Part shown: in pieces, positions 54,897 through 63,751 of the stretch
How positions within the stretch are numbered: position 1 is the stretch's first letter
Layout: each line of letters begins with the position of its first letter
DNA from: Desulfurobacteriaceae bacterium
GTDB taxonomy: Bacteria; Aquificota; Aquificia; Desulfurobacteriales; Desulfurobacteriaceae
Direction: 5' to 3'
Length of the DNA stretch: 64,000 nt
NCBI GenBank assembly: GCA_027051905.1
Contig: JALUGO010000012.1
Coordinates: 45,803-109,802, forward strand
The notes under the pieces: generated by a model
The model's database searches: none
The model's input: the letters and a program-made list of their open reading frames with translations, nothing else
Told to the model about the DNA's origin: nothing
Translations under genes and position numbers: made by a program

Positions 54897-55622
54897 CTAC
54901 TCCTCCACTTTTCCGTATTTCTCCATAATTCTCCTGTAGACCTCTCTGTAACTCTCAACAACTTTGCCCATATCTTTTCTGAATCTGTCCTTATCAAGAA
55001 CTTCTCCGGAAGATTTATCCCAGAGCCTGCAGGAGTCTGGAGTTATCTCGTCTGCAAGGAGTATCTCCCCGTTGTGTCTTCCAAACTCAAGCTTAAAGTC
55101 AACGAGCTCAATATCTATCTCGTCAAGGAACTTCTTTAAAAGCTCGTTTACCTTAAGGGCAGTTTTTGTCATCTGAGCCAGTTCCTCCCTCGTTGCCCAG
55201 CCGAAGAGGTAGACGTGGTTGGGGCAGACCATCGGGTCGTGAAGCTCGTCGCTCTTGTAGAAATACTCAACTAAAGGCTCTTTTAATGGCGTTCCCTCTG
55301 GAACTCCGTATCTCCTTGAAAAGCTCCCGGCGGCGATGTTCCTTACAACAACTTCAACGGGGATGATTTCACACTTTTTGACGAGGAGCTCCCTCGGAGA
55401 GAGCCTCTCAACTAAGTGTGTTTTGATTCCGTGTTTCTCAAGGTATTCAAAGATTGCTGTTGTTATTGCACAGTTTATAACCCCCTTATCCTCAAGAACC
55501 TCTTTTTTGGCTCCGTCAAAAGCGGTTGTATCGTCTTTGAAATAGGTTATTACGAGGTTATCGCTATCTGTGGCGTATATGATCTTTGCCTTTCCCTCGT
55601 AGAGCTTTTCCCTTTTCTCCAT
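54897..55622 (-). CDS. purC: Phosphoribosylaminoimidazole-succinocarboxamide synthase
   Basis: Purine step producing SAICAR. 241 residues from ATG at 55622, preceded by GGAGGAAAG; the frame can be extended 8 codons further upstream. Seen: KREKLYEGKAKIIYATDS, FKDDTTAFDGAKKE, EVVVRNIAAGSFSRRYG and DEITPDSCRLWD. First gene of the purC-trpS-ribD unit; divergent from purF. Confidence 0.96.
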   Translation of the reverse strand: MEKREKLYEGKAKIIYATDSDNLVITYFKDDTTAFDGAKKEVLEDKGVINCAITTAIFEYLEKHGIKTHLVERLSPRELLVKKCEIIPVEVVVRNIAAGSFSRRYGVPEGTPLKEPLVEYFYKSDELHDPMVCPNHVYLFGWATREELAQMTKTALKVNELLKKFLDEIDIELVDFKLEFGRHNGEILLADEITPDSCRLWDKSSGEVLDKDRFRKDMGKVVESYREVYRRIMEKYGKVEE

Positions 55623-55676
55623 CTTTCCTCCGCGGAATGTTTCCATTAATTATAGGGAATAATAAGGATTGAGGTG

Positions 55677-55682
55677 TATAAT
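55677..55682 (+). promoter_or_regulatory. Candidate -10 box before purF
   Basis: TATAAT preceded by TG in the 94-bp gap between divergent purC and purF, 34 bases before the ATG; no good -35 element. Confidence 0.35.
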
Positions 55683-55716
55683 AATTTGCTCCACAACCCT
55701 TTAACTGAGAGGAACT

Positions 55717-57105
55717 ATGAAGGAGTTTTGCGGAGTTTTCGGCATATACAACAACCCCAACGCCGCCTACTATACCTACCTGGGGCTTTACGCCCTTCAA
55801 CACAGAGGACAGGAGAGTGCCGGGATTGCCGTAACAAACGGAGAGAGGATAACCTACCACAGAAACTTCGGCCTTGTTTCCTCGGTTTTCAACAATGAGA
55901 GTTTAAGGAAACTTACAGGCCACGTTGCTGTGGGACACAATAGATATTCAACTTCTGGTGCTTCAGACTCTCCAGATAACATCCAGCCTATAGTTGTTTC
56001 CTACAAGAACGGTCAAATGGCAATAGCACACAATGGAAACCTTGTTAACGCCTTAGAGCTCCGCGAGCAGTTAGAGGAAGAAGGTTCAATCTTCAGAGGA
56101 ACTTCAGATTCAGAAGTAATCGTCCACCTGATAGTTAAGTCTAAAAAGAGAAAATTTTTAGAGAGGCTCATGGACGCCCTCTCAAAGCTGAAAGGTGCCT
56201 ACTCGCTCCTTGTTATGACAAACAAAAAGCTCATTGCCATAAGAGACCCTTGGGGATTCAGGCCTCTGTGCATGGGGGAGCTTGACGGAAGCCCTGTTTT
56301 TGCCTCTGAAACCTGCGCCTTTGACCTTATAGGAGCCCGTTACATAAGAGACGTTGAACCGGGAGAAGTTGTTCTTATTGAGAACGACCAGATGAAAAGC
56401 TACAGAATACCGGGAAGTGAAGGTGCAAGGCGTTCCCAGTGCATTTTTGAGTTTGTCTACTTTGCCCGCCCCGATAGTAAGATATTTGGGAAAAGCGTTT
56501 ACGAGGTAAGAAAGGAGTTTGGAAGACTCCTTGCAAGGGAGAACCCGGTAGAGGCAGACATAGTCATTCCCGTTCCAGATTCAGGCGTTGTTCCGGCTCT
56601 TGGTTACTCACACGAGAGCGGAATTCCCTTTGAGATGGGACTTATCAGAAACCACTACGTTGGAAGGACTTTCATAAAGCCCCAGCAGAAAATGAGGGAT
56701 ATTGGAGTTAAGGTGAAGCTCAACCCGGTGCCGGGGCTCCTTAAAGGAAAAAGGATTGTTGTTATAGATGACTCCATCGTTCGTGGAACTACCAGCCGTA
56801 AGATAGTAAGAATGCTTAGAGATGCCGGGGCAAAAGAGGTTCACATGAGGATAAGCTCTCCGCCAACCAGGTGGCCCTGCTACTTTGGAATAGATACTCC
56901 CACCAGAGACCAGCTTATAGCCTCAAGCCACTCTGTAGAGGAGATATGTAAATACATAGAGGCCGACTCTTTGGGATACCTTTCTTTGGAGGGAATGATA
57001 AGAGCTGCCGGTGGCGACGGAATGGGCTACTGCACAGCTTGCTTTAAAGGAGACTATCCGATAAACGTTCCAGAGAGGATTGTTGAACAGGCTAAGAAAG
57101 AGTAA
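55717..57105 (+). CDS. purF: Amidophosphoribosyltransferase
   Basis: First committed step of purine synthesis. 462 residues. Seen: MKEF propeptide then CGVFGIYNN (Cys5 nucleophile after processing), [23 protein letters not shown] loop [18 protein letters not shown], and cysteines in [15 protein letters not shown] and GYCTACFKG as in the [4Fe-4S] Bacillus-type enzyme. ATG after TGAGAGG. Its stop abuts the 3' end of a tRNA gene on the other strand with no gap. Confidence 0.96.
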   Translation: MKEFCGVFGIYNNPNAAYYTYLGLYALQHRGQESAGIAVTNGERITYHRNFGLVSSVFNNESLRKLTGHVAVGHNRYSTSGASDSPDNIQPIVVSYKNGQMAIAHNGNLVNALELREQLEEEGSIFRGTSDSEVIVHLIVKSKKRKFLERLMDALSKLKGAYSLLVMTNKKLIAIRDPWGFRPLCMGELDGSPVFASETCAFDLIGARYIRDVEPGEVVLIENDQMKSYRIPGSEGARRSQCIFEFVYFARPDSKIFGKSVYEVRKEFGRLLARENPVEADIVIPVPDSGVVPALGYSHESGIPFEMGLIRNHYVGRTFIKPQQKMRDIGVKVKLNPVPGLLKGKRIVVIDDSIVRGTTSRKIVRMLRDAGAKEVHMRISSPPTRWPCYFGIDTPTRDQLIASSHSVEEICKYIEADSLGYLSLEGMIRAAGGDGMGYCTACFKGDYPINVPERIVEQAKKE

Positions 57106-57182
57106 TGGCGCGCCTGGCGGGATTCGAACCCGCGACACCAGGATCCGGAGTCCTGGGCTCTATCCAGCTGAGCTACAGGCGC
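57106..57182 (-). tRNA. tRNA-Arg (anticodon CCG)
   Basis: Cloverleaf on the minus strand: acceptor GCGCCTG/CAGGCGC, D arm GCTC/GAGC, anticodon stem CAGGA/UCCUG with loop CUCCGGA (anticodon CCG, reads CGG), T arm GCGGG-TTCGAAT-CCCGC, discriminator G, and CCA encoded in the genome. 77 bases. Ends exactly at the purF stop. Confidence 0.95.
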
Positions 57183-57218
57183 CCTTCTGCAGAAGATAAT
57201 ATATGAAACAGGAGAGCG

Positions 57219-57491
57219 ATGAAAAGTCTATACTCCAGATTTTGCATAATCGCTTACCTGTTATCAGCCATAGCCTTTGTCTTCCTGGCAATAAAAGTTA
57301 CAAGTGTCAGATCCAAGTGCACAAAAGAAAAGGCAAAAATTTCTAGATTGGTTTCTGAAATAAAAGAACTTAAAGACGAAAACAGCAGGTTAATGATAGA
57401 ATTTTATAGAGAAGTTCGTCCTTCACTGGTTGATGACCAAACCAAGGAAATGAAGATTCTTCATGAGAACGGAGTGAAATACCTTAAATGA
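57219..57491 (+). CDS. FtsL-like septal protein
   Basis: 90 residues: short cytoplasmic start, one membrane helix (about 10-28), then a coiled coil VRSKCTKEKAKISRLVSEI and on, the plan of FtsL. ATG after AGGAGAG. It overlaps the ftsI gene by 4 bases, the usual genomic neighbour of ftsL. FtsL is too variable for a sequence-only proof. Confidence 0.72.
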   Translation: MKSLYSRFCIIAYLLSAIAFVFLAIKVTSVRSKCTKEKAKISRLVSEIKELKDENSRLMIEFYREVRPSLVDDQTKEMKILHENGVKYLK

Positions 57492-59494
57492 GGTTGCTTT
57501 TCCTTTTAAAGAACTTAATACTAAAAATTTACCGATTTATAAAACCGTTCAAGGACGAGCGCCTTAACCTATTTTTCCTCATGTCCACAGCTATAGTTTT
57601 TATCTACGCAATCAGAGTTTTAGACCTTGCACATTTTAAGAGGGAATATTGGATAAATATAGTTAAAGGCCAGTTTGCCGGAAAAATAAAACTCTCTCCT
57701 CCCAGGGGAGCAATCCTTGACAGAAACGGAACTATTCTTGCTGCAAGCGAAAAAGTCGTTTCTTTTTACATAAGACCTTCTGAAATAGAAAACTGGAAAC
57801 TCTTTGAGAAAGTTATACTAAAAGACAGAGAAACTCTTGGAAAATACGCCCGTCTTAAAAACATATCAGAAAAAGAAATAGAGAAAATACTTAATCCTCT
57901 TGACCTCATAACCGAAAAAGACCTTAAAATTGCCTTCGATAAAAAATATACTCTGGTTACAAAAGGTAATAAGAAGATTAAAGTTCCTTTTGTATGGCTT
58001 AAAAAGAGAGTTTCCATAGGAACAAATGAAGCTTTAGCAGCAGTAAAATTAGCCCTGAAAATTTACTATACTCTCTCAGGAGAGAATAGATTTAGAAAGA
58101 ACTTCCCGGATCTTTTAGGTTTTACCACCGAATACAAAAGGGTATATCCTTACGCTGTTGGTTCCACTGTCGTAGGTATAACAACTCCTTTTGGAGAAGG
58201 ACTTACAGGTCTTGAAAAATATCTCGAAAGAAAAGAGCTAATAATAGGCAAACCCATCAAACTTTCAGGCAGAAAAGATTACAGAGGAAGAGTTTACCTT
58301 GGGGAAAATGCCACTATTTTCATAACTAAAGAAAAAGGGAAAAACGTTGAGTTAACTATAGACGGAAATCTACAGTATATCTTAGAGAAAATCATTTCAG
58401 ATTACGGCAGGAAATGGAATCCTACCTTTATAAATGCAGTCCTTATGGATCCAAATTCAGGAGAAATACTGGCAGCCGCCTCCTGGCCATACTTTAACTA
58501 TGAAAATCCCCAAAAAGGAGGTTCTCTGACGCCTCGTTATGCAGTTTCTCCTTACGAACCAGGCTCCGTAATGAAACCTCTGGTTTTAGCTGCCGCACTG
58601 AATGAAGGATTAATAACCCCAGATACAGTCTTTTCCTGCCCCGCACATTACAAAGTCGGAAATAAGGTTTTTAAAAATGAGTTCCACGGACGAGATGTTA
58701 AACTAAGAGCCTGGGAAATCATTCAGTATTCAGATAACGTTGGAATTATCCAGGTTGCACAGCTTCTGGGGAAAAAGAAACTCTACAAGTATTACAGAGC
58801 GTTCGGTTTTGGACAGAGAACAGGGGTAGAACTTCCAGGGGAAAGTCCTGGAATTCTAAGACACTGGAAAAAATGGAGAGACGTTGATTTTGCAACACTA
58901 GCCTTTGGTCACAACATTTCTGTAACAACACTTCAACTTGCTGCCGCTTACTCAGCACTTGTTAACGGTGGTATCTACTACAAACCCACTTTTCTCAAGG
59001 CAGTTGTAGACGATAAGGGGAATGTTATAAAAGAATTTACAGCCATTCCCGAAAGGAGAGTTTTATCAGAAGAGGTTTCACAACAGATGAGGAAGATTTT
59101 AACCATGGTTGTTGAAGGAGGAACAGGAACGGCTACCAGATTTGAAAACTTTTACGTAGGTGGCAAAACGGGAACAGCTCTCAGGTATAACCCAAAAATT
59201 CACGGCTACGATAGAACAAAAATTAACGCCACATTTGCAGGTGCCTTTCCTATGACAAATCCCCGGTTTGTTCTAGCTGTAAGTGTTGTTGAACCGAAGG
59301 TTCCAAAAAACATGTTATGGGCAAGCAAAATTGCCGTTCCTATCTTTAGGGACATTGCAGAGAGGGTTCTTCTCTATGAACGGATAGCTCCAGACAAGAA
59401 GGAATACTTTATTAACAGCAGTGGCTGTTTAGAGTCAAGAGACATAAATCAGGACTTTAAGTTCAAAAATGGTATTCAACAGAAGAAAAAATAG
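57488..59494 (+). CDS. ftsI: Peptidoglycan transpeptidase (FtsI/PBP2-type class B PBP)
   Basis: Septal or elongation cross-linking enzyme. 668 residues, one N-terminal membrane helix (about 30-50). Seen: N-terminal motif GAILDRNGTILA, active site EPGSVMKP with Ser360, SDN at 415-417 and KTGTA at 560-564. The pairing with the FtsL-like gene favours FtsI. No PASTA repeat. Confidence 0.92.
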   Translation: MRLLFLLKNLILKIYRFIKPFKDERLNLFFLMSTAIVFIYAIRVLDLAHFKREYWINIVKGQFAGKIKLSPPRGAILDRNGTILAASEKVVSFYIRPSEIENWKLFEKVILKDRETLGKYARLKNISEKEIEKILNPLDLITEKDLKIAFDKKYTLVTKGNKKIKVPFVWLKKRVSIGTNEALAAVKLALKIYYTLSGENRFRKNFPDLLGFTTEYKRVYPYAVGSTVVGITTPFGEGLTGLEKYLERKELIIGKPIKLSGRKDYRGRVYLGENATIFITKEKGKNVELTIDGNLQYILEKIISDYGRKWNPTFINAVLMDPNSGEILAAASWPYFNYENPQKGGSLTPRYAVSPYEPGSVMKPLVLAAALNEGLITPDTVFSCPAHYKVGNKVFKNEFHGRDVKLRAWEIIQYSDNVGIIQVAQLLGKKKLYKYYRAFGFGQRTGVELPGESPGILRHWKKWRDVDFATLAFGHNISVTTLQLAAAYSALVNGGIYYKPTFLKAVVDDKGNVIKEFTAIPERRVLSEEVSQQMRKILTMVVEGGTGTATRFENFYVGGKTGTALRYNPKIHGYDRTKINATFAGAFPMTNPRFVLAVSVVEPKVPKNMLWASKIAVPIFRDIAERVLLYERIAPDKKEYFINSSGCLESRDINQDFKFKNGIQQKKK

Positions 59495-59533
59495 TAGAAT
59501 ACCGCCAAAAATTAGGGATTAGAGAGGTTCTGA

Positions 59534-61510
59534 ATGGTTGTTATAGAGCTCCCCGACGGAAGCAAACTGGAGTTTGAGAAGGAGACAAACGTTAAGAAGA
59601 TAGCAGCGGGAATTTCAAAGAGTTTAGAAAAGAACGCAGTAGGAGCTCTCTTCAACGGAGAACTCATAGACGTTCACACGCCGATAAGGGAGAGCGGGAA
59701 GATAAAGATAATTACGCCTAAAGATCCTGAATCCCTTGAAATACTAAGGCATAGCGCAGCCCATATACTTGCAAAGGCTGTTAAAAACACATACGGCAAA
59801 GACAAGGTTAAGTTAGGAATAGGCCCTGCAACAGAGGAAGGGTTCTACTACGATTTCGACCTTCCCGTCTCCATTTCCGAAGAAGACCTGCCGAAAATTG
59901 AAGAAGAAATGGAAAGAATCGTTAAAGCAAAAGAGCCCCTCAGAAGGCAGGAAGTAACCAGGGAAGAGGCCAGAGAGCTCTTTAAAGACGACCCTTACAA
60001 GTTAGAGCTCCTTGAGTCTATCCCTGAAGAAGAGCAGGTAACGATATACTGGCTGGGAGAGGACTTCTACGACCTCTGTAAAGGGCCCCACGTAGAACAC
60101 TCCGGAATGGTTAAAGCTTTTAAGCTCCTTTCCGTTGCCGGAGCCTACTGGAGGGGCGATTCAAGAAACAAGATGCTCCAGCGGATTTACGGAACTGCCT
60201 TCTGGAAGAAAAAAGACCTTGACGAATACCTTCATAGGCTTGAAGAGGCTAAAAAGAGAGATCACAGAATCCTTGGGAAACAGCTTGACCTCTTTTCAAT
60301 ATATGAGGAAGCAGGACCTGGTCTTGTCTTCTGGCATCCCAACGGAGCGATAATCAGACAGGAAATAGAGAAGTGGGCTGAAGAAGAACACAGAAAAAGG
60401 GGATACCAGAGAATATACACCCCACACATAATGAAGGCAGACCTCTGGAAGACTTCTGGCCACTACGACTTCTACAAGGAGAACATGTTCTTTGTTCCCG
60501 TTGTTGAGCACGACGAAGAGGAAAGGTTGGGGAATGAAGAAGTTCCGCTGACCTGCCAAGAGATGGAAAATGCGCACTGGTATGCCGTTAAGCCGATGAA
60601 CTGTCCCGGTCATATACTCATCTATAAGTCTCAGGTAAGAAGCTACAGAGACTTACCCCTCAGATTCTTTGAGTTTGGAACCGTTTACAGATACGAAAAG
60701 AGCGGTTCACTCCATGGACTTTTAAGGGTTCGTGGATTCACTCAGGACGACGGTCACATTTTCTGCCGTCCAGACCAGCTTAAGGAAGAGATTCAGGGAG
60801 TTCTTGATTACGTGATGGAGCTCCTTTCCACCTTCAAACTTGACTACGTTATAAACATCGGAACAAAACCTGAAAAATACATTGGAAGCGATGAGGCCTG
60901 GGAACACGCAACGCAAGCTTTAATAGATGCCCTTACAGAAAGAGGTTTTGACTACAACATCGTTGAGGGAGACGGAGCCTTTTACGGCCCCAAAATTGAC
61001 ATAGCCGTTTTAGATGCCATAGGCCGTAAGTGGGATGGCCCAACAATTCAGGTTGACTTCAACCTTCCAGAGCGGTTTGACCTAACCTACGTTGATAAAG
61101 ATGGCCAGAAAAAGCGCCCCGTTATGGTTCACAGAGCAATAATGGGAAGCATAGAAAGGTTTATAGGCCTTCTTATAGAACACTATGCAGGCCTTTTCCC
61201 GACATGGCTTGCCCCAACTCAGGTTGTAATAATCCCTGTCAGTGATAAATTCCTGGACTATGCTGATGAGATTTACAGAAAACTAAAAGAAACCGGAATA
61301 CGGGTTAAATTAGATGATGAAAGCGCCAAAGTTGGCTACAAGATTCGCAAAGCTGAAACGATGAAAATCCCATACATGCTCATAGTTGGCCAAAAGGAAC
61401 AGGAGAGTGGAACAGTTTCTGTTCGTTCCAAACGCGAAGGTGACCTTGGAACTATGGAAGTTTCCCAATTTTTAGATAAAATCCTGACTGAAATTAGAGA
61501 GAAACTTTAA
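59534..61510 (+). CDS. thrS: Threonyl-tRNA synthetase
   Basis: Class II synthetase. 658 residues. Seen: N-terminal TGS domain (VIELPDGSKLEFEK), editing domain with HSAAHILAKAVK and KGPHVEHSG, motif 2 MNCPGHILIYKS and RVRGFTQDDGHIFC, motif 3 around APTQVVIIPVSDK with the anticodon-binding domain. ATG after AGAGAGG. Starts the thrS-infC-rpmI-rplT cluster. Confidence 0.96.
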   Translation: MVVIELPDGSKLEFEKETNVKKIAAGISKSLEKNAVGALFNGELIDVHTPIRESGKIKIITPKDPESLEILRHSAAHILAKAVKNTYGKDKVKLGIGPATEEGFYYDFDLPVSISEEDLPKIEEEMERIVKAKEPLRRQEVTREEARELFKDDPYKLELLESIPEEEQVTIYWLGEDFYDLCKGPHVEHSGMVKAFKLLSVAGAYWRGDSRNKMLQRIYGTAFWKKKDLDEYLHRLEEAKKRDHRILGKQLDLFSIYEEAGPGLVFWHPNGAIIRQEIEKWAEEEHRKRGYQRIYTPHIMKADLWKTSGHYDFYKENMFFVPVVEHDEEERLGNEEVPLTCQEMENAHWYAVKPMNCPGHILIYKSQVRSYRDLPLRFFEFGTVYRYEKSGSLHGLLRVRGFTQDDGHIFCRPDQLKEEIQGVLDYVMELLSTFKLDYVINIGTKPEKYIGSDEAWEHATQALIDALTERGFDYNIVEGDGAFYGPKIDIAVLDAIGRKWDGPTIQVDFNLPERFDLTYVDKDGQKKRPVMVHRAIMGSIERFIGLLIEHYAGLFPTWLAPTQVVIIPVSDKFLDYADEIYRKLKETGIRVKLDDESAKVGYKIRKAETMKIPYMLIVGQKEQESGTVSVRSKREGDLGTMEVSQFLDKILTEIREKL

Positions 61511-61533
61511 CCCTATTAAGGAGGAGGTTAGCC

Positions 61534-62055
61534 ATCAGTAAGAAGCTTGACAAAACAAGGGTAAACGAGAGAATAAGGGCAAGAGAAGTTCTGGTGATTG
61601 ATGAAGATGGAACGAAACTTGGAGTAATGCCAACCCGTGAAGCCCTCAACATCGCAAGGGAAAAGGGTTTAGACCTTGTGGAGGTCTCTCCAAACGCCAA
61701 TCCACCTGTCTGCCGGATAATGGACTACGGCAAGTATAAGTACCAGATGCAAAAAAAAATGCACGAAGCTAAAAAGAAGCAGAAAACTGTTGAGGTTAAA
61801 ACTGTTAAAGTTCGCCCCAGAACAGATGAACACGACATGCAAGTTCGTATAAAGCAGACCAGGAAGTTTCTTGAGAAAGGAAATAAGGTTAAAGCGGTTG
61901 TTATGTTTAGAGGTAGAGAGCAGGCGCACGTTGACATAGGTGAAGCTCAGCTAATGAAAATTTACGAAGCCGTTAAAGACATAGCAGAAATAGAGAAGAA
62001 GCCCAAGAAAGAGGGCAGGGACATGATAATGATACTTGCCCCGAAAAAGAAATAG
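61534..62055 (+). CDS. infC: Translation initiation factor IF-3, AUC start
   Basis: 30S-binding initiation factor. 173 residues when started at ATC (61534), preceded by AAGGAGGAGG. Seen: TRVNERIRAREVLVIDEDGTKLGVM, the conserved IF-3 N-terminus, and PKKEGRDMIMILAPKKK at the end. The first GTG or ATG in frame would remove the start of the conserved N-domain, so ATC is the likely start, paralleling the AUU start of E. coli infC that allows IF-3 autoregulation. Followed by rpmI. Confidence 0.94.
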   Translation: MSKKLDKTRVNERIRAREVLVIDEDGTKLGVMPTREALNIAREKGLDLVEVSPNANPPVCRIMDYGKYKYQMQKKMHEAKKKQKTVEVKTVKVRPRTDEHDMQVRIKQTRKFLEKGNKVKAVVMFRGREQAHVDIGEAQLMKIYEAVKDIAEIEKKPKKEGRDMIMILAPKKK

Positions 62056-62098
62056 ACCTATAATTTCAGCTCGTTTAAAACCCTAAGGAGGCTTGAGG

Positions 62099-62296
62099 AT
62101 GCCAAAGATAAAGACCCGCAGGTCTGCAGCAAAAAGGGTAAAGGTAACGGCTACAGGTAAGATCAAGCACTGGTCTCCCGGAAAAAGCCACATCCTTACG
62201 AAGAAGAGCCGCAAAAGGAAAAGAAGGCTCAGGAAGGCTAGATACCTTGAAGGAGCCCAGGCTGCAAACTACAAACAGCTTGTAATCTACATGTAA
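62099..62296 (+). CDS. rpmI: Ribosomal protein L35
   Basis: 65 residues, very basic. Seen: [20 protein letters not shown], then [19 protein letters not shown]. Start at 62099 chosen for AAGGAGGCTTGAGG; a TTG six bases earlier is less likely. 43 bases after infC. Confidence 0.96.
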   Translation: MPKIKTRRSAAKRVKVTATGKIKHWSPGKSHILTKKSRKRKRRLRKARYLEGAQAANYKQLVIYM

Positions 62297-62304
62297 ACCC
62301 TGAT

Positions 62305-62343
62305 GCTGCGCAGGCTTAAAGACCCTGATAGGGCGCCTGCAGC
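62305..62343 (+). promoter_or_regulatory. Structured intergenic leader before rplT, candidate L20 operator
   Basis: GCTG..CAGGC pairs with GCCTG CAGC (two-base bulge), enclosing a second small hairpin CCCT-GAT-AGGG. L20 represses its own operon in other bacteria by binding a structured mRNA; whether this is such a site is inferred. Confidence 0.4.
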
Positions 62344-62362
62344 TCACTAAAGGAGGAGTGAA

Positions 62363-62713
62363 ATGAGAGTAAAGTACAGCCCGAGAAGGAAGAGAAGGAA
62401 AAAGCTGAAGAAGCTGACGAAGGGTTACTTCGGCGGTCGCTCAAGACTTTACAGAACAATGAAAATCGCTGTAATGAAGTCTCTCTTCTACGCCTACCAG
62501 CACAGAAGAACAAAGAAGAGAGACTTCAGAAGACTTTGGATTACCCGTATCAATGCCGCTGTTAGACCATTCGGTATCAACTACAGCAGATTCATCAACG
62601 GCCTTAAAAAAGCTGGAATTGAATTAGACAGGAAGATCCTTGCAGATATTGCTGTAAGGGATCCTGAAGCCTTTAAGGTTATAGTCGAAAAAGCAAAATC
62701 GGCACTTCAGTAA
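62363..62713 (+). CDS. rplT: Ribosomal protein L20
   Basis: 116 residues. Seen: [63 protein letters not shown] after AAAGGAGGAG. Last gene of the cluster; a strong terminator follows. Confidence 0.97.
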   Translation: MRVKYSPRRKRRKKLKKLTKGYFGGRSRLYRTMKIAVMKSLFYAYQHRRTKKRDFRRLWITRINAAVRPFGINYSRFINGLKKAGIELDRKILADIAVRDPEAFKVIVEKAKSALQ

Positions 62714-62733
62714 CTAAAACCGCAAACCTCCAA

Positions 62734-62759
62734 AGAGCCCGCGCAAGGCGGGCTCTTTT
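62734..62759 (+). terminator. Rho-independent terminator after rplT
   Basis: AGAGCCCGC pairs with GCGGGCTCT (9 bp), then TTT. 53 bases before the first CRISPR repeat. Confidence 0.8.
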
Positions 62760-62812
62760 CATTTTTGGCCAATTTTTAATCTGCGTTTTCAGCCAAAAAA
62801 CTTTTAGCCTCA

Positions 62813-63571
62813 GTCGTAATCCCTTCACTTTTTCAGGGCATTTCAAGTTTTTAGGAAAAAGTTATCCTGTTGCGGTTAAACGTCGCAATCCCTCCACTTT
62901 TTCAGGGCATTTCAAGTTTTTCATGGCTCCCTCCTCAATTCTAAAGGTAGGAAGAAAAGGTCGCAATCCCTCCACTTTTTCAGGGCATTTCAAGCTACAT
63001 CGTTTTTGCTTACGGTAGCTACGTATCAGTTAGTGTCGCAATCCCTCCACTTTTTCAGGGCATTTCAAGAAGGAGGTGTCGTATGGAGGCTTTGGTGGTG
63101 ATAAAGTCGCAATCCCTCCACTTTTTCAGGGCATTTCAAGCTATTTCGGGAAACGAACGGCCAAGAGAATAAAGCGAAGTCGCAATCCCTCCACTTTTTC
63201 AGGGCATTTCAAGTTAAGAACGGGAAAGTTCCATTAGATATCCTTACGTCGCAATCCCTCCACTTTTTCAGGGCATTTCAAGGATGAGTAGTTTTGAGAT
63301 ATTCGGTATAGTTGTCGTAGCGTCGCAATCCCTCCACTTTTTCAGGGCATTTCAAGTTAATAATCAGGTATTTACAGGAAAAAGGGAAACTTTAGTCGCA
63401 ATCCCTCCACTTTTTCAGGGCATTTCAAGTTTAGTTATCTGGGACGGGGGACTTAAAAACGGATTAGTCGCAATCCCTCCACTTTTTCAGGGCATTTCAA
63501 GTTTTGTGTAAGGGGAGATAAAATGACCAACCTTGAGTCGCAATCCCTCCACTTTTTCAGGGCATTTCAAG
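62813..63571 (-). CRISPR. CRISPR array, 11 repeats of 35 nt, transcribed leftwards
   Basis: Repeat starts GTCGCAATCC and ends GCATTTCAAG on the plus strand; 10 copies are identical and the first (62813-62847) has two substitutions. Repeat starts: 62813, 62882, 62960, 63035, 63106, 63179, 63248, 63322, 63395, 63467, 63537. Ten spacers of 34-43 nt. On the minus strand the repeat ends ATTGCGAC, like the 8-nt crRNA tag of type I-B/III arrays, and contains a small CCCT/AGGG stem. The degenerate repeat at the left marks the old end, so the leader is at the right, where a promoter is found. No cas gene is in the window. Confidence 0.97.
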
Positions 63572-63722
63572 TGCATCTATCCATAACTCATTGAAATAAC
63601 TGGTATTCATTTTTTGCCAAAAAGTAATACCCTTGTATTTCAAGGGCTTTTGCATTCTCGGCCATTTTACCCTCTTTGAAAGGATCCCCTATTTAATTTT
63701 CAAAGACCTACCATCTGATAAT

Positions 63723-63751
63723 TATATATCAAATCAACTCTATCGTGTCAA
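63723..63751 (-). promoter_or_regulatory. CRISPR leader promoter
   Basis: On the minus strand TTGACA (63751-63746), exact 17-nt spacer, TATATA (63728-63723) with TATAAT overlapping. It points into the array, about 150 bases from the last repeat. The AT-rich DNA from 63572 to here would be the leader. Confidence 0.6.

Noticed and set aside
63284..63511. Open frame of 75 codons inside the CRISPR array
   Set aside because: It runs through three spacers and repeats, so it is an array artefact; only the spacer portion is of interest.
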